Assembly: GCF_008831285.2 (NCBI RefSeq)
Contig: NC_045138.2
Location: 42,773,115 to 42,837,114, forward strand
Length of the DNA stretch: 64,000 nucleotides
Reading direction: 5' to 3'
From: Nymphaea colorata
Lineage: Eukaryota; Streptophyta; Magnoliopsida; Nymphaeales; Nymphaeaceae
Part shown: in pieces, positions 25,090-35,687 of the stretch
Layout of the letters: the number at the start of each line of letters is the position of its first letter
How positions within the stretch are numbered: the stretch's first letter is position 1
Translations under genes and position numbers: made by a program
The notes under the pieces: generated by a model
What the model saw: the letters and a program-made list of their open reading frames with translations, nothing else
Databases searched by the model: none
What the model was told of the DNA's origin: nothing

Positions 25090-25110
25090 GGTCCTACCCT
25101 AATCGCCATC
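25090..25110 (-). other. Primer-binding-site-like sequence, minus gypsy
   Basis: Directly after the LTR end TGCGAACA the minus strand reads GATGGCGATTAGGGTAGGAC, resembling the TGGCGA...GGGGACC primer sites of plant gypsy elements. The priming tRNA was not determined. Confidence 0.55.
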
Positions 25111-28025
25111 TGTTCGCAACCCACCCAATAATTGGGGATGTCGATGCAAATTAGTAAGAACTTTAAATTACGTTTTGAGGAAAAATTTCAAGAGAAAGGG
25201 ATCCACCCTTCTGTACGAGGTCCAACCATTCTTACCGCCTTTAACAGAGGTAATTGGACTAAGGGCTAAGCATTTCTCAGATCATTACAAGTCATTTGAT
25301 GCAATTCTATATGCTTGTGCATAAAGGGTTGAAATTGAAATTGAAAATTCATTTTGAATAAACAATTTCTAAGCTTATTTTAGGGAAATTGGAATAGAAT
25401 TTGCATAAGTTGTTTGGAAAGTTAACTTGTTTTGACAAGTTATTTGAAAATTCAATTTTCCTTTAGGAGTTTGGGAAAAATTAAAAAATCTCCAAGATGG
25501 AAGACCATTATTTTGGTCGAAAATGTGACATTTGTATTTGATTTCAAAATTTGGTAAGAATATTGAAAATGGATTTGGGTTGTGGTTTTGACCCAAGACT
25601 TTGCTTGATAATTCAAAAATTTAGATTGAAAATTGACACATAATTGGGAATTTAGCTTAGAAAATTGGTGACTTTAGTGATTGGGATCTACTTTCGTATT
25701 GTGAACTCGAGATCATCTCATGAATTTGGATTGAAATTGAGATAAACTTGTGATCAAATTTTTTTTAAAAATGGCTAAGTTGACTTAGTAATTGGATCAA
25801 ACTTTGGACAAAGTGTTAAACTTTCTTAGAAAATGAATGATTTTGAATTCTCTTTTTGCCAAACCATGTGATTAGGTCTAAGAGATATGAACTTAATTTT
25901 CAAATGACTTCTCTTTTTAAAGAAGAGTTGGGAGCAAGTAAAACCCACTCCTTTGATGAAAATTCCAAAATGCTAGAAAACATGTTGTTTTCAAAAGTAT
26001 TTTTACCAAATTAGGAAATGATACTATTTGTGTTTTCTTTTGAAACTAAGTAATATTTCTAAGTTCTTGTTGTAATATGACTTGGTCACTTTTTGAAACT
26101 TGAAATAGGATCACTTCATTTCTAGGGAAGGTGCATGTGGTGTAATTTATTTTATTGAATGTGAATGCATAAAAGAAGAAGAGAAACTATATGAGACATT
26201 CATTCTTCTCTATCTCATAATCTCTTAACATTCATTTAATGCAAACATACAACATGTAACCCATACACACAAAGATTGATTTTTAATTGAAATGTAGGAC
26301 TTTCTCTACGTACACTTAAAGTCCACAAGCTTGAGGCTTGAATTGAAATCTCAAAATAATGGGAACTCATGTAAATGAAGTTAAAATTAATCTTCAAAAT
26401 ATATTTGAGACGTAGATGACATTAACTTTTGTCACAAAATAGCTATAAAATGAGATTTTGTACTAATTCAAATGGTTGAAAATCAAAAATCTTGATTCTA
26501 AGAAAGCCTGTTTCTTAGATAATGATGACAAATCATTAAAAATTGCTTAAACTTTTCATGAGCAAAACAACTAAATCAGCAAGAGGAATGCTTCTCTTGA
26601 GAGCATATTCCCATTAGTGTTAGATATACACATTGAATCATGACATGAAGTTTTAGCAAACTTCCTTTTCTAAAATCAAATTAGATTTTACGTCATAAGG
26701 TTCATCCATCCTTTGGAGAATTTCAGCATGTTTGATGTTCACTTTTAGGATAAATGAATATTGAAACTTAAATATGATTTTGGAGCATTTGGGGATGTTA
26801 ATTAATCCCATGCAAGATATAGAAATATATGAAATGAAATCAATGACTCCAAAAATAATTTTAGGGTGCCGGTTTGAATGAGATTAGAACTTTCTCTAGT
26901 TCTATGGAAGATAGCCACTTTGTGGCTGGAAATTAACATTTCAAGAGCTTTAGAATTTTAAGCTAAATTTTATGAAAGCATGGTCTGATCTTTAACAATA
27001 TACGTGCATTTTGTGCATGTATTGCTAGAATTGATAAAGTTTTAAGATGAAATATTGAGTGATCTTGTAGTTTTTAACTACATAGATAAAAATGTAGACA
27101 GATTTAATTGAATCAAATTTTGATTTGAAATATTGCTTTTCAACTTGGTAATTGATTTGGGCATTTGAAAAATTTAGATGTGTATTTGATTTTCATAGAA
27201 TCCTAATTGGGTCCTATGAATTCAATTTGATCATGGAAGGACAAAATTGTCTGAATTGGGTCAAATTGGGCTAAATGACCAAAGCCAAAGCTAAATTTGT
27301 GAGCTTGTTTGAGGTAATTTGATGAATTTGAGCTAAGAAAGCACTAATTGTGTTTAAATTGTGCTCAATTTTGAATTTTACTTCGACTAGGTTTAGCCAA
27401 AGTAGATTTGATCCAGTCAAGGTCTATCTCTATCAAATAGTTAGATCATGGGATATACCTAGTCCTTTGACTAGGTTAAGCTCATGTAGACTGAGCTCAA
27501 TTGAAATTGGCAGCACATTTGGGTGCACCCAGGTCAAACCTACTTGGTCTAAGTAAGTTAGGTGAAGCCACCATGGCTTCCTTGGAACTAAGCCCCCCTT
27601 TATAACTAGAGGGTTCCTTTTTAATTAATGGAGAGAGAGAGAGATATAAATTTCTCTCTTTCCCCATGGAATTCTGTTGTAATGTTATGTAGCTTCATTA
27701 AAAATCAGATATTTTTTAAAAGAGGGAGGGGGTGGTCTCTTGGGTGCCTTTGCTATGCAGAGGAAGTGCGGCCCACAAGTGGGTATCGCACAATATTTTG
27801 GATCTTAAATTGGATCCAGTTTTTGAATTTGAATCTAGATTTGAATTTTGAATTCGTATATAGATTCCAAGTTGGGCATGGGTCCCAAATGACAATTATA
27901 ATTGGATTTGAATTTCAAAAACCTAATTTGGATCCAGTTTTGAGTACTAGATTAGGATTTAGACTCATAATCCTTCCTTGTGATTTGTGCTATGAATTCA
28001 TGATTTGAACCTAAATTGTGTTCAG
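25111..28025 (-). repeat. 5' LTR of minus gypsy (truncated and deleted)
   Basis: Homologous in inverse orientation to 28,835-33,156. It lacks about the first 110 bases and an internal block corresponding to about 29,760-31,370 of the plus LTR, including the TATA-box region. A 32-bp piece near 27,951 (ATTAGGATTTAGACTCATAA) is repeated at 28,031, outside the homology edge. Confidence 0.8.
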
Positions 28026-28724
28026 ATTCGATTAGGATTTAGACTCATAATCCTGCCTTTGAAAGGTGTGCTTTTAGGTAATTCAAAGTAAAGCAAGTGT
28101 GTTTAAGAGGTGTCAATTTGTCCTAGTTGTGCTAGTTCAAGATAAGCCCATGATCTTGTATATAGCATCCACACTAGTTTCACTTGGGGCTTGATTGTCT
28201 CAAGAAGACGACAATCGAGAAAGGAAGTGAGGGATAAGTCAGTAGGTATGGGTGAAGGTCTAGAACTTGTTTCAAGCTCCCAAGAGCTAACATCGATCCC
28301 TTAGAGAAAGCTATTGACTACTGAAAGACAGACTCCATGTCTGTTTAGGGTATAACAAAGAGTAGTAAAGCAGGAGAGCAAGAGGAAGTCAATCAATGGA
28401 GGTATGGAAAAAAGTCATGCAAGCAAAGCCCAACGTCATGTCATGTATGAGCATTGGAAATCAAGTGCTTTGGGAGAGGGAATTTGCAAATTTGGCTCTG
28501 ATCACCAACCACAGTTTTTTCTGAACTATCAGCCAGCCAGCTAGCTAGAGGGCCACTTTCGATCGTCTAGTGGCAGGTAAATCCTCACAGATTGATAGAT
28601 TGGAAAATGATTCAATGAATAGACAAGCCCTTTTGTCTCGTTTAGTAGACTACAGTTGAAGGTGGAAGCCTGCCTTAACAAATGCCTCATCAACTCCAGT
28701 TGGTTGATCACCTTTGAACAGCTC
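28026..28724. other. Spacer between head-to-head gypsy copies
   Basis: About 700 bp that belongs to neither LTR. No gene recognised. Its composition resembles 19,300-20,030, the outer flank of the minus element, so it may be the same kind of host DNA, possibly organelle-derived. Confidence 0.35.
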
Positions 28725-31700
28725 TCTTAACACCCCAAATTTTTCCACCTCAGTTGATGGAAGGAATGTAAAAATTTTACAAAAGAATTTCACAAAAAGC
28801 TTGTGAAAAAATTGAAATTTTAAAGCTAATTTTGAATCTAAGCATAATTTAGATTCAAATCATGAATTTGAATCGTGACATGAATCCCAAAGCAAGATTA
28901 CGAGTCTAGATCCTAATTCGGTACTCAAAACTGGATCCAAATTAGGATTTAAGATCTTAATCCAAACTACAAGTGTCATTTGAAGTCCATATCTAATTAC
29001 GAACTTTAAATCCTGATTTAAATCCCAACTTAGATCCAATTCAAGATCTAAAAGGTTATGTAGGACCCACGTGTGGACCCCACCTGGCTCGTGTGGTTAG
29101 AAGCCCACCCAACAGGTCACACACCCCCTTTTTTAATATCTTGTCTCCATTATTTTCGACAATCATTTTCAATGAGAAATGAATGACATCATAATTGAGT
29201 TCATTGGAAAAGAGAGACATTTATCCCTCTCTCTCTCTCTATTAACTTAAAAAGGAGATCCTCTAACTAAAAGAAGAGTCAAATTCCAAAGAAGCAATAA
29301 GTGTTTCTAACCAACCTACTAATGGTAAGTAAACTCACCTAACCTACTTAATCCAAGTAGGTTTGACCTTGGTGCACCCAAATGTGGCACCAACTTCAGC
29401 TAAGCACAGTCAACACGAGCTCAACTCAGTCAAAAGGGTAGGTCTATGCCACAATCCAATTAATGGACAACAATAGACATTGACCATACCAAATCTACTT
29501 TGACTAAACCCAGTCGAAGTACAATTTAGCTTAATCAAGTGCTTTCTTAGCCCAAATTCATCAAATTACCTCAATCAAGTCAACTTCAGCTCACAAAATG
29601 AGCTGTGACTTTGGTCAGTTGGTCAAATTTAACATAGTTTGGATAAATGAAGGCAAATATACGTTTGAATTTGTCAAATGCACAAATCAAATGTTAAATT
29701 GAAAACCAATATTGCAAACCAATATTTGATTCAATTGAAACCCATTTTCAGTCAAATTATGGATGAAAATACCCTTTTCCAACCAAATTTGATAAAATTT
29801 TCAAAATTTGTTTAAATTCAAATTAAATTGTCAAAGATAAATTCACAACTCAATAACATTTAGATTTGAACCTTACAAGTTCAATTTCAATAAAATAAAA
29901 TAAAATAAAATGAATAAAATGAAATAGAGCAAAACCTTCGCTAGGGGTATTTTTGTCCACATTTTTTGTCAAATTTGGTCTGGCTAGCTCTGGACCAAGG
30001 TTGACCACACCTAGCCAAGCCCACCCAGCTCATGAATATGGGCTACATGTGGTTAATTAAGTCATTAAGAGCATATTTAATTCATTTTTCAAGTCATCAA
30101 TCCATGTGGCATGGATTAAGCCAATGAGAAACCAAGTTCCTCTCAACTGTTGGCTGAATTTGAGGTTGGCTGAGGCGGCAGCTACCTCAGGCCATTTTTT
30201 AAAAATAAATAAAATTAACATCCAACATGGTGCCAAGCTGGACACATCCTAGATCGCCAACTCAAGGAGGGGCAAAGTCCCCAACCTTTGAGTGAATTCC
30301 CAAGGTGAATTAAAGAGGTAGGTGTGGTCAACCTCCTCCCCTATATAAACCCCCCTTGGCAGCCGGGGTTGGGGACACTATTTTTTTGTTTTTGTTATTC
30401 TGGGGTCTTCATCAACTCGTGGCAGCCAAGGAGTGAAGAAGAAGAAGTCGAGGAGAATAAGAAGAAATCATTCAAGTCTTCCCCTTTTCTCTCTCATTCC
30501 CTTCTTCATTTTCCTAATTCTTTCTATCGATCTTGCCAAGCTAGGGTACTTAAGTGGATCCTTCACCACTGCGATTTCCAGCAAGTAAGCTATCTTTTTC
30601 TAGCTTTGCTAAGCTCAAATACAAGCTTGGTTTTTTTTTGCTTAGGATTGCTTGATCTAGAAAACAAGCAAGGAAGAGAAACAAGCACCAAAGACCGACC
30701 ACAATCATTTTTGGCTTCTTGTTATTCATTTTAAATGTGTTCATGGGATGGCTATTATTTTCATTTTTATTCATGGGTGGGATGACGTCCAGCTAGGAAA
30801 AAACCACAATTAACTGTACATGTTAATGCATGGTGCATTCATGAGTCGATTTTTCTAAAAATGAACCCATGAATCAAATTTTGAAAAGGGGCCCCAGGGC
30901 CACATTCCATTAAAAACAACCAGCCTAAAAACCTTTCGAACTCCCCACCATGAGTGAATCCAACGGTGAGAGAGAGATTTGTTGCAATATACATAACTTA
31001 GGATGGATACATTCTTCTGAATGTGATCCACCCTTGCATGACATGACTATGGACGAACCAGCTTGAGCATTCTTTTATTTCTTTTCCATTTAAAAGTCAA
31101 TTTGACTCATGCCTTTTAGATTAAATTGATCAAGGATGGTAGAGGAGACTAGAAACTAGTTTTCAATCTTCCTACATAAAAGAACCTAGCCATAAATCAT
31201 CATGATTCATGAGTTATACGGCCCCTTGTTAAAATCCCACTTTGAGCGGTAAGATACGCATACATATAGATAATTATATATATGCATGGATAACCTCTTC
31301 TTCAAAATCAGTTTTCTATTTTAAAATTAAGTTGGAACATGTTTCCAAACTGATTTTAAAGAATGAGAACTTTATTTTGATCTACATAGTTCAAAACTAC
31401 AAGATCACTTAATATATCATGTTTAAATCTTATCAATTCCTACAATACATGTGTGAAATGCATATATATTGCTCAATCAAACCATGTTTTCATAAAATTT
31501 AGCTTAAAGCTCAAGTTTAAGCTCTTGAAATGTTAATTTCAAGCCACAAAGTGGCTATCTTCCACAAAACATGAGAAAGTTCTAATCTCATTCAAATCGG
31601 CACCCAAAGAATACTTTAGGAGTCATTGGATTCATTTCATATAGTTTTAGATCTTGCATGGGATTAATTAACATTTCAAAGTACTCCAAATCATATCCCA

Positions 31701-33156
31701 ATCTTCGTTTCTTCCAAACATGCTAAAATTGCTCAAGAAATGGACTAATCTTTTATTATAAATTCTGAAATCTAATTTAGCTTTAGAAAAAAAAAGTTTC
31801 TAAAAATGTCATGTCTAAACCCAACATGTGGGAGCATGTTCTTAAGATGAAAAATCCTCTTGCTGGTTTAGATAATTTAACTCATGCAATTTTTAATGAT
31901 TTGTCATCTTTCTTTCAGAAACAAGCTTTCTTAGAATCAACATTTCTGATTTTCAGCCATTTAAATACGGCTGTTTTGAGATAAAAGTCAATGTTACCCA
32001 CGTCTCCCATATACTTTGAAGAATGATTTTCATTTCATTTATATGATTTTTTTGAGATTTTTATTCAAGTCTCAAGCTTGTGGACTGCATATCTAACTGT
32101 TGTGCTTAATGATATGATAAGCACATTTGGAGAAAGTCCTACATTCCAATTAAAATCAATCTTTATGTGTAGATTATAAGATGTGTAATTACATTGAATG
32201 AATGATAATAGATTATGAGAGAGACAAGAATGAATGTTTCATATAGTTTCCTTTCTTATCTCATGCATTCATATTCACCCAAAAATCAATCGCACCACGT
32301 GCACATTCTCTATAAATTAAGTGATTCAATTTTGAGTTTCAAAAGGAGACCAAGTCATCTTGCAATAAGAATTCGAATAGCTCAGTTAATTTTCAAAGAA
32401 AACACAAGCATCACATCCCTAATCTTAGCCAAAACATGTTTTGAAAACAACACATTTTCTAACATATTGGAATTCATGTTTCATCAAAAGAACAAATTCT
32501 ACTTAAGCAAAAACCCAAATTCCTCATCTCTTAGACCTAATCACACGATTTGGCAAAAAAAGATAATTTTAAAATCAATTCAGCTTGTTAAGGTAACATA
32601 GTCATTTTTCCAAAAGTTGATCATAAGACGATCACAATTTCAACCATAAAATCATCTTAAGTTCACAATAAAAAATTTAATTTTAAAATCTCCAATTTTC
32701 CCTATAAATTATGATCTAAAACATTAAATTAACTTTCAAAATCATGATGATTATCATTTTAAATCAATTTGTACCAATTCAAATGACATATTCAATCAAA
32801 AGGTCTTCAAATCACTTTGAAAATCCTCCAAAGATTCTTCAAATAACTGGTCAATACAAGTCATTTATCTCAATTTTACTACGAAACAAGTTTAAATCAC
32901 TTGTTCGAAATGAACTTTTGATTCTCAAAACCAAAGCCTGAATGCACAAGCATATAGGATTTGCACCAATAATTTGTACATGATCCAAATAATCCTTAGT
33001 CTTTGGTCCAATCACCCTTGCTAAAGGCGTTAGGAACAGTTGGACCTCGTACCGATGGGTGGACCCCTTTCTCTTGAAATTTTTCTCAAAACCCAATTTG
33101 GTAATTTTGTTGATTCTCCATTCCGACTCCCCCGAGGATGGGGTGGGGTGCGAACA
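28725..33156 (+). repeat. 5' LTR of plus gypsy (4.4 kb)
   Basis: It begins TCTTAACACCCC, where the 3' LTR has TGTTAACACCCC, so the terminal TG is mutated. It ends TGCGAACA. Compared with the 3' LTR it carries an extra 1.3-kb block at about 29,878-31,196, which includes the TATA box. An (AAAAT)n run lies at about 29,895-29,925. Confidence 0.85.
30341..30348 (+). promoter_or_regulatory. TATA box in gypsy 5' LTR
   Basis: CTATATAAAC lies in a C-rich context, and transcription would be expected to start about 30 bases downstream. It sits only in the 5' LTR: the 3' LTR and the minus copy's LTR lack this block. Confidence 0.5.
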
Positions 33157-33178
33157 TATAGCGATTATGGTGGGACCC
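33157..33178 (+). other. Primer-binding-site-like sequence, plus gypsy
   Basis: Two bases after the LTR end the strand reads TAGCGATTATGGTGGGACCC, similar to the equivalent site in the minus copy and to TGGCGA-type plant primer sites. It is decayed at the first bases. Confidence 0.6.
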
Positions 33179-33734
33179 ATGATCGTCTGTCTAAGGATAT
33201 TTGGATCATATGCAAGTTATTTTCACAATGTCGTATATCAATTGTACAAAATTTTTCATAAACATACATGCCGACATCATGTTAGTGTGCATTGAGGAGA
33301 TTCCATGAACCCCTTTTACTTCTTTAAATTATCATACCCTTTCTCAATTTAGCATATGTATGGAGTCCATGTACGCTCTCAAATTTTCAAACTTATATCC
33401 TATGAATGTATGCAATAGAGCCGTCTATTTTGCATCTTCTCATGAGTTTTGAAAAACAAATCTTTACCTATATCATATCCTAGTCATCATGTTTTCGGGC
33501 TGTTTCTAGGACATTAGTCCAAGATATAGCCTTACAACTGGATTACCTAATTGGACTGAGAACTCCCTCTATTAGTACCAAAACAGACAATAGTCCTAGT
33601 ATATTGATGGGTGAACAAAAAGAATTGGAAAGCCCAAATCTAGAAAACCCTTGGATGAGTCTATGCCAGTACTTTAGATTTTGTATATAGGCATACCTTG
33701 AATTTTGGATAAATCAAGAACAATTCACCCATTT

Positions 33735-33860
33735 ATTCTCCATAGGTTCCAAGGCCAATTTTTCAAAACAATTGCTTGTTTGGATGCATGAGATGTAATT
33801 CTCCATAGGTTCCAAGGCCAATTTTTCAAAACAATTGCTTGCTTGGATGCATGAGATGTA
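33735..33860 (+). repeat. Two-copy 63-bp tandem duplication
   Basis: ATTCTCCATAGGTTCCAAGG starts the unit at 33,735 and again at 33,798. The two copies differ by about one base, so the duplication is recent. It lies in the leader between primer site and ORF1. Confidence 0.9.
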
Positions 33861-34091
33861 ATGTTTTACTCGTCTCCAAACCCATGTCTTAGCCTATTGC
33901 CAAAACTCTTCTCGAGTCTCTATTGAGTCAAATGTCTAATACTTTCTCTTGTCTAGATGGACTCAGAGAGTATTTTACCATATGACCACATCTTATTCGG
34001 GTCGTGTCAAGGTCGATCTGGACTTCACATCATCCCAAGTGGGGTCTACCTACCTCAGTAGTAACTTTAATGGTGTTCAACTTTTTGGTGT

Positions 34092-35640
34092 ATGTTCCTG
34101 GACCACTTAGAAGACTGTGGCCTTGAAGAAGTAGCCAATTTTGCCATGCAGCCAATCAACGACAATCTAATTCATGCGATCACTGAAAGGTGGAACCCAA
34201 GGACCAACACATTCTGGTTTCCATGGGGTGAAATGACAATCACTCTAGATGAGTTTTCCAACAATATGGGTTTGCTAGAGCCAAAAGGTGACCCAGATGG
34301 ACCAATTGAAACTAGTTCCTTGTTAATCAAGGCCAAGTCAAAACTCTCAAAGTAATCCTCAAACTCATGAACAAACAGAGCTGGCCCTTTCTAGAGAAAG
34401 ATGGACATCAATACCTCCAACTACAAGAACTTGGTGAAACATATTCCCAATATGTCAACCCTACTTTACTATTAGTACAAAAACTCCATGGTAACGTGTA
34501 CCGCGGGTCTCATCTTCTTCAACGATAAAGAACACATAATGGATTTGCACAACTCGCCTCTTCAGAAAATGGGGGCATGTCAAAGTCCACCACATATCTA
34601 TAGCAATGACAGCCTTCGCATTCCTTTACCGAGGATTGACCAAATTTTCAATTGGGCATACAGATTTGATAGAAGGATGTGCCTTTGACATACAAGCATG
34701 ACTCTACAAATATGTGGGACCGCAATTATGTCATTTTCAAAACATCGATGGCCAATTATCTAGTATGGAACACTACCATAAGAAGATGGAGGAAGTGGCT
34801 GACTCCGCCATCATTTGGTACTTCTTTGATCGAGAAGTCATCAAGTCAAGTTGCACCTACAACCCAGTCAGAGGAAGTCATCTATTGGCATCATTTTTCA
34901 TAATTCAATACCATCCAGAGTGTTGCATCAAACAATTCTCACTACTCAAAGGTAAGGATATCCAGTTGAATCAGAAGGAGCCATCGTGGAGAGTGAACTG
35001 GATAATGAAGAGTGGTCCAGAAAGTACACCTATGCCCAACAACATTGGGAATCATTTGTTCACTTGTATCTTATTCTTGGTCCAGGGTTGACTCCTGAAT
35101 ATGTAAAAGGGAGGAATGAAATCTGCCCATCTATCCTTTTGTCCTAGATCAAGCCTAGTTCATTGTGATTAATCAAGCTGAACTTTGTCAAGATTTGTCA
35201 AGTTGTGTTAACTTTGTCGAGTCTTTTCGATCTCATTTCCCTTTCAATACACAATCAAAATTCGCCATTTTGTCATATGTACAAATGAACATCCGCTTTA
35301 TGTTTGACACTAGAGGCCAACAAAGAAAGAGGATTGAGATGGAACTTGATCAACCTTTTAGTGGGAGACAAGGGAGAAGAATCTTTCTCAGATACACATC
35401 CCAGGATAGAGGCAAATGATCTAGAGTATGAAGAATACAAGAAATTTTGAAAATATATGATCATGTTCAATGAAGAGCAATCTCAGGCAGAGAGGGCCAA
35501 AAAGAGAGAGAAAAAGACAAAAATCTTCATTGAGCAATTCTGATTCTTCTGAAGATGCTACTACATAATCAAGTAGTGAGGAAAAATAAAAGATTCCCAA
35601 GAACAAGAAGAAGGTATAATGCTGGAAAGAAAATATCCAG
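34092..35640 (+). pseudogene. ORF1 with plant mobile domain, plus copy
   Basis: The first open stretch (34,092-34,354) reads FLDHLEDCGLEEVANFAM, then DNLIHAITERWNPRTNTF and WFPWGEMTITLDEFSNNMGL. The WNP...TF...FPWGEMTITLDE pattern is the core of the plant mobile domain (PMD, the MAIN/aminotransferase-like family), known both in host genes and in gypsy retrotransposons. Later pieces are LPRIDQIFNWAYRFDRRM (about 34,625-34,685), HFQNIDGQLSSMEHY and TRGQQRKRIEMELDQPF (about 35,310-35,360). Frame changes and stops separate the pieces, so no full protein is possible. It precedes gag as a separate ORF in the same orientation. Confidence 0.7.
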
Positions 35641-35687
35641 AAGGTTGAAAAGAAGTTGAGTGCCTTTCAACTCAAAGGCAAGAATAA

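Larger units (their letters stand above)
20716..28025 (-). mobile_element. Truncated Ty3/gypsy element, minus copy
   Basis: The order on the minus strand is 5' LTR remnant (28,025-25,111), primer-binding-like site, ORF1 with plant mobile domain, gag, the start of the protease, then a jump straight into the last third of the 3' LTR, which ends in TGCGAACA at 20,716. Everything from mid-protease to mid-LTR is deleted. It belongs to the same family as the plus-strand element that starts at 28,725. GTTCA at 20,711-20,715 could be a target duplication, but the other flank is lost. Confidence 0.8.

Noticed and set aside
27628-28008. Open frame of 126 codons on the plus strand
   Set aside because: It is antisense to the minus gypsy LTR. 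The Phe/Leu/Asn-rich peptide comes from the ATTTGAAT-rich LTR.
30324-30734. Open frame of 136 codons after the TATA box
   Set aside because: It lies inside the gypsy LTR, is low complexity in places, overlaps another frame, and has no recognisable domain.
32215-32601. Open frame of 128 codons
   Set aside because: Inside the gypsy 5' LTR, with no domain and no match to the equivalent region of the other copies as protein.
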